Source of the DNA: Actinomycetota bacterium
GTDB lineage: Bacteria; Actinomycetota; Thermoleophilia; Solirubrobacterales; 70-9
Length of the DNA: 59,330 nucleotides
Direction of reading: 5' to 3'
Assembly (NCBI GenBank): GCA_018268415.1
Contig: JAFDWO010000044.1
Location: 1-59,330, forward strand
Shown here: piece after piece, positions 35,193-43,095 of the stretch
How the letters are laid out: each line of letters begins with the position of its first letter
How positions within the stretch are numbered: the stretch's first letter is position 1
Program-made: the position numbers and the translations under genes
Notes under the pieces: model-generated
Told to the model about the DNA's origin: nothing
The model's database searches: none
The model's input: the letters and a program-made list of their open reading frames with translations, nothing else

Positions 35193-35371
35193 GCGCCAAT
35201 GCTCGCCGTGCGCGGCTCCGACCGGATCCGTAGAGAGGCACGTGCGCGGCGGCGGATCGACCGAAATCCCAGCCGCCGCCCACAAGCACGCCAACCGGCT
35301 ATCCCACGCTTTCACAACTGTACAATGGTTAATAAGTCCTCAAACAGCCGCGACCGAACGGAGCAGAATCA

Positions 35372-36610
35372 ATGTCCTCTTCCAGCCCAAAGCGCGTGGT
35401 CGTACTCGGTTCGAGCTTCGCCGGCATGACCGGCGCCTTGGAGGTGCGCAAGCACCTCGGTGATCGCGACGAGGTCGTCGTCCTCGACCCCCACGACCGC
35501 TTCACCTTCATCCCCTCGCTGATCTGGATGCCCTTCGGCGCCAGGGACGCCGAGGACGTGACCTTCCCCTTGGCGCCCCTTTATGCGAAGAAAGACGTCG
35601 AATTTGTCAACGAGGCCGCGGCCCGCGTCGATGTCGCCGCCCACACCGTCTCCACCTCCGGCGGCCGGTCGATCGACTACGACAAGCTGCTCGTCGCGAC
35701 CGGCCCACGCCTGGCCTTCGAGAAAGTCCCCGGCCTCGGCCCCGATGGTGGCTTCACCCAGTCGGTCTGCAACCTCGAGCACGCCGAGCGGGCCCGGGTC
35801 GCCTGGGAGAAGTTCCTCGAGAACCCCGGCCCCGTCGTCATCGGCACCGCGCAGGGCGGCTCTTGCTTCGGCGCCTCCTATGAGTTCCTGTTCAACGTCC
35901 ACCACCGGATCCGCAAGGCGGGATTGGAGAAGGTCGCCCCGGTGACCTTCATCACCGCCGAGCCCTTCCTCGGCCACTTTGGCCTCGGCGGCGTCGGTGA
36001 CTCCGCCAGGCGGGTCGACGGCTTCTTCGAACGCCTCGGCATCGAGGGGATCCCGAACGCCCAGATCAAGGAGGTCCGCGACGGCGAGATCGAGCTGGAG
36101 GGCGGTCGGGTCCTACCGTTCGCCTTCTCGATGATCGTGCCGCCGTTCGCCGGCGTCGATGCGATCCGGGAAAGCGAAGGGCTCAGCAACCCGGTCGGCT
36201 TCGTGCCGATCGACGATCGCTTCCGCCACCCGGATCACGAGGATGTCTACGCCGCCGGGGTGGCGACCGCGATCGCACCGCCCGAGTCCACCCAGGTACC
36301 GGCCGGGGTTCCCAAGACCGGACAGATGAGCGAGACGATGGCGAAGGTGGCCGCCCAGAACATCGCCGCCGACCTGACCGGGAGCGCGCATCGGGATCTA
36401 CCGATCGCCGACCTCTCGGCGATCTGCGTCCTCGATGGCGGCAACAACGGCATCATCTTCAAGGCCGACAACGTCCTCGCCCACGGGATCTACGCCGACG
36501 GCGACGAACCGACCGCCCACGTGATGGCCGGTCCCCAGGCGCATTGGGCGAAGCTCGCGTTCGAGCGTTACTTCCTGGCCAGTCGCAAGCGCGGAGTGAC
36601 CGCCTTCTAG
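35372..36610 (+). CDS. Sulfide:quinone oxidoreductase-like FAD protein
   Basis: The 412-residue flavoprotein has the FAD Rossmann start (VVVLGSSFAGMTGAL, about residues 9-23), FTFIPSLIWMPFG as in SQR, a Cys in GGSCFGASYEFLF, a second FAD site at YAAGVATAIAPP, and a late Cys in SAICVLDGGNN. Two conserved cysteines and the tail fit the SQR family that oxidises sulfide to polysulfide and reduces quinone. The GAG D in the last FAD motif is replaced (AAGVA for AAGDV), which is odd. The ATG at 35372 follows GGAGCAG. An AT-rich stretch near 35311-35340 likely holds its promoter. Confidence 0.8.
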   Translation: MSSSSPKRVVVLGSSFAGMTGALEVRKHLGDRDEVVVLDPHDRFTFIPSLIWMPFGARDAEDVTFPLAPLYAKKDVEFVNEAAARVDVAAHTVSTSGGRSIDYDKLLVATGPRLAFEKVPGLGPDGGFTQSVCNLEHAERARVAWEKFLENPGPVVIGTAQGGSCFGASYEFLFNVHHRIRKAGLEKVAPVTFITAEPFLGHFGLGGVGDSARRVDGFFERLGIEGIPNAQIKEVRDGEIELEGGRVLPFAFSMIVPPFAGVDAIRESEGLSNPVGFVPIDDRFRHPDHEDVYAAGVATAIAPPESTQVPAGVPKTGQMSETMAKVAAQNIAADLTGSAHRDLPIADLSAICVLDGGNNGIIFKADNVLAHGIYADGDEPTAHVMAGPQAHWAKLAFERYFLASRKRGVTAF

Positions 36611-36718
36611 GCGCGGAAGAGGCGGGCGAGGTGGAGCAAAGACCGATCCGCCCGACCGCGCCGAACCGGTCGGAAAAATACTGATCAGGCTCGGGCGCCG
36701 CGACCCTAAGGTCGACGC

Positions 36719-36922
36719 ATGATGAGAGACCGCATCAACCACTGGCTCGATTCTGATCTGGTCGGCATCCCGGCGACGCTCTACACCTTCGGTGTGTTGG
36801 CGGCGAGCCTCGCGGTGTTCGCCGCGACCATCCGTGGGCTCGAGGGCCACGGGGTCAAGGCAGCGGGTCACGTGAGCGTCACCGAGCCACTGCAGGCCAC
36901 GATCGACGGGCTCGAGCCCGCG
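36719..36922 (+). pseudogene. 5' fragment of a small membrane-protein gene
   Basis: The first 67 codons read as a real protein start (MMRDRINHWLDSDLVGIPA, one hydrophobic span near 20-40, then DGL). After about 36920 the frame turns into an Arg-rich string that is the shadow of a minus-strand fragment. So the gene appears cut off by a join at about 36920. Family not recognised. Confidence 0.45.
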
Positions 36923-36923
36923 C

Positions 36924-37073
36924 AAGATAGTCGACGCCGTCGAGATCACGCCAGGCGGCGAGGGAGGGCTGCGGGTGCGGTGCCGAGTTGTGGACGATGT
37001 AAGCGCGTCGACCGTCAGGACTGATGGCGATCGAGCTGGCGTCGGGCCCGACCTTGATCGGCTTCGCGACGGG
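36924..37073 (-). pseudogene. Fragment of a YVTN/YncE-type beta-propeller gene
   Basis: About 50 codons on the minus strand read as one propeller blade: PIKVGPDASSIAISPDGRRA then YIVHNS, a well-known repeat of YncE-like proteins. It has no start and no further blades on either side. It abuts the plus-strand membrane-protein fragment at about 36920, so it marks an old deletion or rearrangement. Confidence 0.5.
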
Positions 37074-37119
37074 GGGGCGCCCGCAAGGTTTCGTCGCCGG
37101 CCGCGCACTAGATAGGTAG

Positions 37120-37719
37120 ATGGAGCCGAACTTCCAGCCCGCGGAGCCGCGATCGGTGGCCGTCGACGTCCGTCGCCTCCGCGACGGCGACCCTGAGGCC
37201 GCGGAGGCGCTTGCGAGGCGCGCGACGCGCCTCGCGCTGCGCACCGCGGCGGCGCTCCTCGAGAGCCGCGAGGAGGCCTCCGATATCGCCCAGGACGTCG
37301 CGGTCGACGCCCTGCGCTCGCTCCGGAAGCTCCGCGACCCCGAGGCGTTCGACGCCTGGGTGCACAGGATCACCGTGCGCCACGCGATGCGTCGACTGAA
37401 GCGCCGCCGAAGGGCGCGCGAGACCGAGACCCCGCTGGCGCTCCTGGCCGAGGCGGCTCAGCCGCCGGTCCCCCAGGACATGGACCCGGATGCGTTGATC
37501 GCCGCGCGTCAGGCGCTCGCGGCGGCGCTCACCGAGCTGCCCGCCCGGCAACGACTGGCCCTCGCCCTCCGTTATGTCCACGACCTCTCGGATGCCCAGA
37601 TCGCCGCCGCTCTCGGCTGCCGCCAGGGAACCGTGCACGCGCTCCTCTCCCGTGGCCGCGAGACGCTTCGCCGTGACCCCCACCTCATCGAGATCGCCAT
37701 CGACTTCAAAGGAGGCTGA
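37120..37719 (+). CDS. ECF-type RNA polymerase sigma factor
   Basis: The 199-residue factor has a sigma-2 region (SREEASDIAQDVAVDALRSL, then FDAWVHRITVRHAMRRL) and a sigma-4 helix-turn-helix (LPARQRLALALRYVHDLSDAQIAAALGCRQGTVHALLSRG, in segments). There is no sigma-3, as in ECF factors. The start at 37120 follows a weak TAGGTAG. The next gene, on the same strand 4 bp downstream, encodes a membrane protein that is probably its anti-sigma partner. It should direct transcription of a small stress regulon. Confidence 0.88.
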   Translation: MEPNFQPAEPRSVAVDVRRLRDGDPEAAEALARRATRLALRTAAALLESREEASDIAQDVAVDALRSLRKLRDPEAFDAWVHRITVRHAMRRLKRRRRARETETPLALLAEAAQPPVPQDMDPDALIAARQALAAALTELPARQRLALALRYVHDLSDAQIAAALGCRQGTVHALLSRGRETLRRDPHLIEIAIDFKGG

Positions 37720-37723
37720 CGAC

Positions 37724-38548
37724 ATGGTCCCCGATCCAGACGACATCCTGATGCGAGCTCTCCTGGCGCCGGCCCGTGCACTCGAGCCGACCGAGATGGA
37801 GGTGGCCGGCGTCCTCGCCCGTGTGAGGCCCGCGAGCCGGCGGCCGGGCGCGTCTCGCCGCGCCGCCCGCCGACGCGGGCCGCTGTTCGCCGGCCTCGCC
37901 GCCCTGCTCCTGCTCGCGGCCGGCCTCTGGTCGGTGCCCGCGACCCGGGGGGCACTCGAGGACGCCGGTGCCGGCGTCGGCGGCGTGTTCTCCGGATGGC
38001 TCGGCGGCGATGCGGCCGACGCGCCGGGCAGGCCGCTCCGGAGCGACGAACCGGCACCCGCCGAACCCACCCCCACCTTCCTCTACGACCACCGATTCGC
38101 CAAGGAACCGCGCGTGATCGCCGAAGCCGACGGCTACAAGCTCTATTCCTACATCGGCACGGCGGGAGGCCTGAACTTCCTCCTTGGCGGCGGGATCGGA
38201 TTCGGCTTCGAAAACCTCGCCGAGCTCGGCAAGGCGCCGCTGCACGTGCTCGGACCCGCCGCCATGCGGCATGCCGATGCCGCGGGCCACGTCCCCCTGT
38301 TCGGCATCGCCGCCCGATCGGTAAAAAGCATCGAGCTCACCTACGAATCGGGGCCGCCCCTCCGCGTCGATGGAGTCGACGGCGGCTTCGTCCTCCTGGC
38401 CGAGCCGGCCCGCGGACCACGGGAAGTCATCGCCCTCGATTCCCACGGCGATGTCCTCGGCCGCCAATCCGTCGACGACTCACCAGGCGCCAAGGTCCGG
38501 ATCGACTGGCAGCAATACCTCTCGCGCGGCTCCACCAAGGCGCCCTAG
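37724..38548 (+). CDS. Single-span membrane protein downstream of ECF sigma (candidate anti-sigma)
   Basis: The 274-residue product has a cytosolic N-terminus of about 50 residues, one span near 52-72, and an extracytoplasmic part of about 200 residues rich in beta segments. There is no visible HxxxCxxC zinc anti-sigma motif. It starts at the ATG at 37724, with a perfect AGGAGG at 37710-37715. Position 4 bp after the sigma gene makes an anti-sigma role the best guess. The frame open upstream from 37574 is a shadow. C-terminal domain is not recognised. Confidence 0.75.
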   Translation: MVPDPDDILMRALLAPARALEPTEMEVAGVLARVRPASRRPGASRRAARRRGPLFAGLAALLLLAAGLWSVPATRGALEDAGAGVGGVFSGWLGGDAADAPGRPLRSDEPAPAEPTPTFLYDHRFAKEPRVIAEADGYKLYSYIGTAGGLNFLLGGGIGFGFENLAELGKAPLHVLGPAAMRHADAAGHVPLFGIAARSVKSIELTYESGPPLRVDGVDGGFVLLAEPARGPREVIALDSHGDVLGRQSVDDSPGAKVRIDWQQYLSRGSTKAP

Positions 38549-38589
38549 TTCCACCTCGGGTTCCGCGGCGGGATTCTCGGTCTGGGAAC

Positions 38590-38625
38590 GGCGCCGTAGG
38601 ACACCGAGCGGTGCCGTATGGCGCC
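38590..38625. terminator. Inverted repeat after the sigma operon
   Basis: GGCGCCGTAGGACACCG (38590-38606) pairs with CGGTGCCGTATGGCGCC (38609-38625) at all but a few bases, leaving a 2-nt turn. It lies 40 bp after the stop at 38548 and just left of the tRNA-Gly fragment. It could end the sigma operon. Confidence 0.5.
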
Positions 38626-38663
38626 ACGCGGACCGTCTTCCACCCGCTCTGGAGCGCTGCTCC

Positions 38664-38707
38664 GGAAGCGGCTGAAGGGATTCGAACCCTCGACCTTCCT
38701 CATGGCA
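38664..38707 (-). repeat. 3'-half tRNA-Gly fragment (att-like)
   Basis: Forty-four bases match 43834-43877 of the intact tRNA-Gly region, with a 2-base difference at 38699-38700 (CT for TG) that breaks the anticodon stem. Similarity stops right at the anticodon loop (ATGGCA, 38702-38707). It lacks the tRNA 5' half, so it is not functional. Confidence 0.85.
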
Positions 38708-38956
38708 CGCGCCCCGGGCAGGTGCCGCTCTCTTCCAAAAAGTAATGATTTGCAGGTGATTAGAGGGTGACAGTCGATCCCTGCGGACTCGCCGATGAGT
38801 GCGGATATGCGGCGATACGCGCCGTTTCGGGCACTCTCGGCGAGAAGTGCCCGAGCGTTTGCCTACCGGTTAGAAGACGAGAGGATGGGCGCTCCTGCCG
38901 CCGCCGTCCTTGGCGCCCGAGCTCGACGCTGGCGGCCAGGCGCGGGGTTCGCGTTC

Positions 38957-39262
38957 CTAGGCTGCGGCCTGGTCCTCGGGGACAAGCCTGTATTCCACCC
39001 GGCAGCCGAGGACGTGCGCGTAGCGATCCAGCGTGGAGAGCCTGGCGTCGGTCGCGGAGGTCTCGAGCCTGGCAATACTCGACTGCGAGCTCTGCATCGC
39101 CGCGGCGACCGCGGTCTGGGACTGCTCGGCCTGGCGACGGCGGTCGGCGAGCGCCGCGAGCAACGCCCGGCGGCGCTGAGCGGCGTCGACCAGCGAGGGA
39201 AAGTCAGGATTGCGCTCGGTTCGCTCCTCGATCAGCTCATCTAGAAAATCGTGCTCTGGCAT
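38957..39262 (-). CDS. XRE-family antitoxin (HigA-like)
   Basis: The 101-residue protein has a helix-turn-helix (QAEQSQTAVAAAMQSSQSSIARLE, in two segments, about residues 45-75), with HigA-like ending. It should neutralise the toxin encoded upstream and repress their promoter. The ATG at 39262 follows AAAGGAG by 6 bp, a better start than the one at 39328. The toxin gene lies 62 bp upstream on the same strand, the toxin-first order usual for higBA. The gap holds a CAAACG/CGTTTG inverted repeat at 39283-39302, a possible operator. Confidence 0.8.
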   Translation of the reverse strand: MPEHDFLDELIEERTERNPDFPSLVDAAQRRRALLAALADRRRQAEQSQTAVAAAMQSSQSSIARLETSATDARLSTLDRYAHVLGCRVEYRLVPEDQAAA

Positions 39263-39282
39263 ATCGGCTCCTTTGACCACCT

Positions 39283-39302
39283 CAAACGTAGCATCTCGTT
39301 TG
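39283..39302. promoter_or_regulatory. Inverted repeat in the higBA gap
   Basis: CAAACG (39283-39288) and CGTTTG (39297-39302) flank 8 bp, just upstream of the antitoxin's ribosome site. Antitoxin may bind here and control an internal promoter. Confidence 0.4.
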
Positions 39303-39324
39303 GGATATCTCAAAGACGAGGTAG

Positions 39325-39666
39325 TCAATTGCCTCGTGCCCTCCAGTCACGCAATCTCCGCTTGGCCAGACTGATCGCGTTCGAGGGCGTCTTCTGGGTC
39401 TTCTTCTTGATCGCCTCCAGGGAGAGGAAGACCTGCTTGTGCTTGCCCTCAGGCGCGAAGAGAACCCTGTAGATCACCCCTCGGCCGTCGGCGCGCACCT
39501 CATAGATCTCTCCTTCAAGGTGCCGCGCGGCCTCCAGTCCCCGCCGACGGACCTCCTTCATCGCGGCGACTACGGAGGCCAAGTCTTCGTCGTCGAGGTC
39601 GGCCAGGAACTCCTTGATCGGCCGTCGCCCCGAGGCCGTCTGGTAGTCGCGCCAGCGGTGGACCAC
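39325..39666 (-). CDS. RelE/HigB-type toxin (phage Gp49-like)
   Basis: The 113-residue product fits the Gp49/HigB family: WRDYQTASGRRPIKEFLADL at the start, then a helix, LEGEIYEVRADGRGVIYRVLF, QVFLSLEAIKKKTQKTP and AKRRLRDW. These toxins cut mRNA on the ribosome. I chose the GTG at 39666, since residues added by starting at 39750 are Pro/Arg-rich and do not fit the family; the alternative remains. It is followed by the HigA-like antitoxin. Confidence 0.8.
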   Translation of the reverse strand: MVHRWRDYQTASGRRPIKEFLADLDDEDLASVVAAMKEVRRRGLEAARHLEGEIYEVRADGRGVIYRVLFAPEGKHKQVFLSLEAIKKKTQKTPSNAISLAKRRLRDWRARGN

Positions 39667-39805
39667 TTGGCGATCGCCAGGGTCAGGCACTGGCGCTGTA
39701 CGCCGCCTTGGATTTCCCACTCCCCCGGCCACCAGGGGGACTGTAGCCACCGCGGCCCCGGAGGAAAGGCCAGCTCAAACGCCAGGGCCGGAACAGGGAA
39801 AGGCA

Positions 39806-40189
39806 TTGGTGGGGTCCAGGCCAGGGACGTTGCGCGATGCCCGTGCGCTCGCGGACCTCGAGTACGGAGCCTCACGCGACGAAGAGGCCCGCCGGCGCCA
39901 GGAGGAGCTACGCGCCGCCTACCTCGACTGGCGCGCGGAGGAGGCACGACGACTGGCGAGGGCCCAGGGGATCACCGGTCGCCTGCGCAACGGCCCGGAG
40001 TCCTTCCTCGACGAGATCGACGGGCGGGCGCTGCGGAGATGTCCGCGTTGCGACGAGATCGCCTATCCGGATCCGGAGCGGCCGGGATACGAGCGAGGCT
40101 CCCGCCGGGATGTCGCAGACCGCTGCCACTTCTGTGATTCGAGGAATCTCGTCGAGGTCATTCTTTCGCTGACCGAACGACGAGCCTAG
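39806..40189 (+). CDS. Hypothetical protein with two CxxC zinc knuckles
   Basis: The product of about 127 residues has an N-terminal charged helix (ASRDEEARRRQEELRAAYLDW) and a C-terminal zinc ribbon (RCPRCDEIAYPDPE then CHFCDSRNLVEV). The start is uncertain: TTG at 39806 or GTG at 39809, with GGGAAAGG a few bases upstream. It is convergent with the RHH gene and overlaps it by 4 bp at the 3' ends. Family unknown; a nucleic-acid-binding role is possible. Confidence 0.55.
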   Translation: MVGSRPGTLRDARALADLEYGASRDEEARRRQEELRAAYLDWRAEEARRLARAQGITGRLRNGPESFLDEIDGRALRRCPRCDEIAYPDPERPGYERGSRRDVADRCHFCDSRNLVEVILSLTERRA

Positions 40190-40416
40190 GACCGGCCGCA
40201 CACCTTACGGAGCAGATCATCGGATTCCCAGGTTCGCGAAACCGACCCTCCGCTTCTCCCTCGACCCATGCTGCGGAAGGTCCGGGCTGTGCCATCCCTC
40301 AACACCTGCTCGACTCCTTCGCGGATCAGGTGCGTGCGACTGCAACCGACGATCTCGGCCAATCTGTCGAGTCGTTCGATCTGAGACTGCTCAAGATGGA
40401 CGGTTCTCTTTCGCAT
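40186..40416 (-). CDS. Ribbon-helix-helix protein (CopG/antitoxin-like)
   Basis: The 76-residue protein starts with a beta strand and two helices (RTVHLEQSQIERLDRLAEIVG then CSRTHLIREGVEQVL), the ribbon-helix-helix fold of CopG-type repressors and antitoxins. Its tail is basic. No toxin gene is next to it in the same direction: the AbiE pair ends at 40449. It may be an orphan antitoxin or a small repressor. Confidence 0.6.
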   Translation of the reverse strand: MRKRTVHLEQSQIERLDRLAEIVGCSRTHLIREGVEQVLRDGTARTFRSMGRGRSGGSVSRTWESDDLLRKVCGRS

Positions 40417-40448
40417 AGCTCAATGGTGCCGGCCGAGCCTTGCCCTCA

Positions 40449-41066
40449 CTATCTCGTCGCCACCGCTCCGTCCAGGAGCTCCTTCAAGCGTCGACTGACG
40501 AGGGTGCGCAAGCGAGGGCTTCCGATGCGGTCGACCCAGGCGTTCAGGGCGTCATGGCCGAACGCGTCGGGCAGCGTGAGCTCGGGCAGATACGCGCGAC
40601 CTCCCGCGGCGGCCCGTAGGTAGACGAGGTCGAACAGGGCCTTCTCGGGGCTCGCGATCGTGCCGCCGCGCTGCCACGGGGCGAACCCCCCGAACAGCTC
40701 AGGAGCAATGTGGTGGACATCGAAGGCGCCGATCTCGGTTTGGATGCGACGGGCACGATCAAGGGAGACCACCGAAACGCGTCCCGGGATCTGCTCGATC
40801 ATCCCATGCGCGGCGAGGGCCGAGAAGACGGATATGTAGGCGGGGAACGGTGCCGTCAGATAGGGCGCCACGGCGAAGGGGTCGGGATCGGTTTCGACGG
40901 ACCACAGACCGCGGCGGATCGGGGTCACGAGGCCTGCCTCTACCAGCGACTGCAGCCGACGCCGTGCCGTCCCTTCCTCGGAGCGCCAGAGCGCCGCCGC
41001 CTCGCGCGTCCCCACGACCGGACCGTCGAGATCACGGAGTTGCGCATACGCCTCGCCCTGTCTCAT
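40449..41066 (-). CDS. abiEi: AbiEi-family antitoxin
   Basis: The 205-residue protein has an N-terminal winged helix (VGTREAAALWRSEEGTARRRLQSLVEAGLV in two segments) and the AbiEi core with FPAYISVFSALAAHGMIEQIP, HIAPELFGGF and TIASPEKALFDLVYLRA. AbiEi antitoxins neutralise an AbiEii nucleotidyltransferase and repress the operon by binding inverted repeats. It overlaps the toxin gene by 4 bp and is second in the operon, reversed from the usual order. Confidence 0.85.
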   Translation of the reverse strand: MRQGEAYAQLRDLDGPVVGTREAAALWRSEEGTARRRLQSLVEAGLVTPIRRGLWSVETDPDPFAVAPYLTAPFPAYISVFSALAAHGMIEQIPGRVSVVSLDRARRIQTEIGAFDVHHIAPELFGGFAPWQRGGTIASPEKALFDLVYLRAAAGGRAYLPELTLPDAFGHDALNAWVDRIGSPRLRTLVSRRLKELLDGAVATR

Positions 41067-41812
41067 CGTGCCGCCTCCAGATGGTCCGCGACCGTGGCCT
41101 GCATCCGCTCCCACGCCTCGGTGCCGTCGTAGAGCTCCAGCACTTCGGGTTCGAGGTAGGCGAGAACCTGGTCGCGATAGGCGTCGAAGGGAAGCTCGAA
41201 GGCCCGCTCGGCCGCCTCGGTGAGAACGTCGGCATCCACCTCGCCTGGCGAGATCGCCCGGCGCCGGAGAAGCAGATCGAGATCGAAGACATCGCGCGCC
41301 TGCGTCTCGGAGCGCCCGGCCAGCGCTCGCACCTTCTGGACGGTCGCCGCCTCGATCCCGTAGTGCTGGACGGTCGGAGCGGGCAACCCATGGCGGCCGG
41401 CGACCTCCGTCGGGAGTCGATCGAGGCGATAGCCACCGTCGTTCTCCCGTCCGGAGAACTCGATCTTGGTGCGCACCTCCTCGCCGAAGCCGGCGACCGA
41501 GACCTTCCAGCGCCTGGTCGTCTCGGTCTGCTTGGGCGCGGTGAACCCCGAGACCTCGAGACCGCCGGTCCGGAGCAGGAGCGCCAACGGCACTGAATCG
41601 AGGATGCCATCGACCTTCCTCTCCAGGTCTGCGGGCAGCGGTCGGGTGAGGTCGAGGTCGATGTCCTCGGAATAGCGGACGCTGCCGAAGAAGTAGCGCA
41701 GGTTGGCGCCGCCCTTCAGGACATGTCGGGAAGGGTCGAGCCGTTTGGAAAGGACCTCGAGAAAGGCGAGGTGAAAAAGCTCGATCCGCTGGGCCCGCGT
41801 GAGGTCCGCCAT
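41063..41812 (-). CDS. abiEii: AbiEii-family nucleotidyltransferase toxin
   Basis: The 249-residue protein has the DUF1814 nucleotidyltransferase motif: HVLKGGANLRYFFGS (residues 30-44) and RYSEDIDLD (46-54), plus KVRALAGRSETQARDVFDLDLLL. Members of this group include toxins that add nucleotides to tRNA acceptor stems and the phage-abortive AbiE systems. It is first in the operon, directly behind an AT-rich inverted repeat. All three acidic or Lys motif residues appear intact. Confidence 0.87.
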   Translation of the reverse strand: MADLTRAQRIELFHLAFLEVLSKRLDPSRHVLKGGANLRYFFGSVRYSEDIDLDLTRPLPADLERKVDGILDSVPLALLLRTGGLEVSGFTAPKQTETTRRWKVSVAGFGEEVRTKIEFSGRENDGGYRLDRLPTEVAGRHGLPAPTVQHYGIEAATVQKVRALAGRSETQARDVFDLDLLLRRRAISPGEVDADVLTEAAERAFELPFDAYRDQVLAYLEPEVLELYDGTEAWERMQATVADHLEAAR

Positions 41813-41819
41813 TACTTAA

Positions 41820-41860
41820 GAATACAGAAAACAAGCATTTCTTGCTGGTTTTTCGTATTC
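41820..41860. promoter_or_regulatory. AT-rich inverted repeat upstream of abiEii (operator)
   Basis: GAATACAGAAAACAAGCA and TTGCTGGTTTTTCGTATTC (41842-41860) are imperfect reverse complements around a TTTC centre. It is the most AT-rich patch in the island. A TATTCT box (minus strand) lies 6 bp before the ATG at 41812, so the message may be leaderless. AbiEi proteins are known to bind such repeats. Confidence 0.65.
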
Positions 41861-41902
41861 ATAATCTAGCAAGCTTGCGAGGGGGCGCCTCCTGCTGGAC
41901 GG

Positions 41903-42387
41903 TCAGTCGGAGCGTGGCCGCACTGCGCCGAACTCGTGGCGAAGATCGGCCAGGGAGACGACCTCGCCCCGCTCCAATTCTCTGAGGCCTTCTGTCAGAA
42001 CAGCCACCGTGTCCGGTTCAGCGAGGATCTCGTTCGTCTCCCGCCACGCCTCGCGGTCCTCCCTGGGGTCCAACTCACGCACGGACGAGGCCAACGTCGG
42101 TCATCCGAGCCTGCGAGATGCGCGCCGAGGTCGATGCCTGGTCCGCAAGCAAACGGAGCGAAGACCTCGTTGTCGCGCTTCATCTCCCTGACCGTCCGGA
42201 GGCCCCGCGCGAGTGCATCCGCATCAGCCGCTCGCTGAGCACCTTTTGCGCGTAGCCGCTCACGGGCTGCGGATTGTCGATCCAAACGATCCATGACGAC
42301 CTCGAATGTAAATGGTCGGCCCACCACGGACAACTGCTGCGCGGCGGCCTGCTGACGGCGTTTCCCCTGGGACGCTGGCCGGGTCAC
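41903..42387 (-). CDS. Uncertain antitoxin-like region with two overlapping frames
   Basis: A short frame (41903-42094, 63 codons, TTG start) reads NEILAEPDTVAVLTEGLREL and EVVSLADLRHEFG, like the C-terminus of Phd/YefM-type antitoxins. A second frame (41995-42387) starts with a GTG inside the stop of the broken response regulator and reads VVGRPFTFEVVMDRLDRQSA, with no family I know. They may be one gene split by a frameshift. No toxin gene is adjacent. Take this as gene debris unless expression shows otherwise. Confidence 0.35.
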
Positions 42388-43095
42388 TCATCGACCAACC
42401 GGTAGCCGACGCCCCAGCGGTTGACGACGTAGCGGCGGTGCTCGGGGTCGAGTTTGCTCCTCAGCCGACTGGCGTGGCTGTCGAGGGTCCGGGTCCTCGC
42501 CACCAGGCCCCGAAGATCCAGACGTCACGCGGCAGCTCCTCCTTGGCGAAGACCCTGCTCGGGTCGAAGGCGAGGACACGGAGGAGGGTGAACTCTTTCT
42601 TCGCCAGCCGCACCTCGCGGTCGCTGACGGTGACCTTGCGCCTCGCCGGGTCGACCGTCAGCTCCCCCACCGTCACCGGCTCGTCGAGGCGGCTGTGACG
42701 GCGACGGAGGATCGCGTCGATCCGGGAACGGAGGTCCTCGTAGGCAAAGGGCTTCTCGAGATAGTCGTCGGCCGCCAGGTCGGGTCCTGACCCGACCACG
42801 GGTCCCGTGCCCGCGGTCGCAGGGCGATCACCGGCAGGTAGGGGTCGATCTGCGTCTGCAGCCAGTGCGCCTCGCGGATACGGCACAGCAGCTCCGGTCC
42901 TTCGCCGTCGGGCAGCTCCAGGTCGACGACCAGCAGGTCGGGACGCTGGTGGCGGCAGAGCCGCAGGGCCTCCTCGGCCGTGCCGGCGGCCAGGAGCTCG
43001 TAGCGGTCCGAGGCCAGTCGGTCGCAGAGGAGGTCGAGGGTGACCCGGTCGCCCTCACAGACGACCACGGTGGCGACGAACTCACTGCCGGTCAT
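42384..43095 (-). pseudogene. OmpR-type response regulator, two frameshifts
   Basis: Three frames in order give one response regulator. The first (43095 to about 42800) has the receiver: VVVCEGDRVTLDLL, LLVVDLELPDGEG. The second has ADDYLEKPFAYEDLRSRIDAIL, then VGELTVDPARRKVTVSDREV and KKEFTLLRVLAFDPSRVF of the winged helix. The third has RTLDSHASRLRSKLDPEHRR and RWGVGYRLVDE. So the gene is full length but shifted near 42795 and near 42490. It overlaps the XRE gene. Either it has decayed or the sequence has two indels. Confidence 0.75.

Noticed and set aside
36645..36675. Hairpin after the SQR-like gene as a terminator
   Set aside because: The stem is followed by A residues on the plus strand, the wrong side for a plus-strand terminator.
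38664..38707. A second tRNA-Gly gene on the left
   Set aside because: Only the 3' half is present and two substitutions break the anticodon stem.
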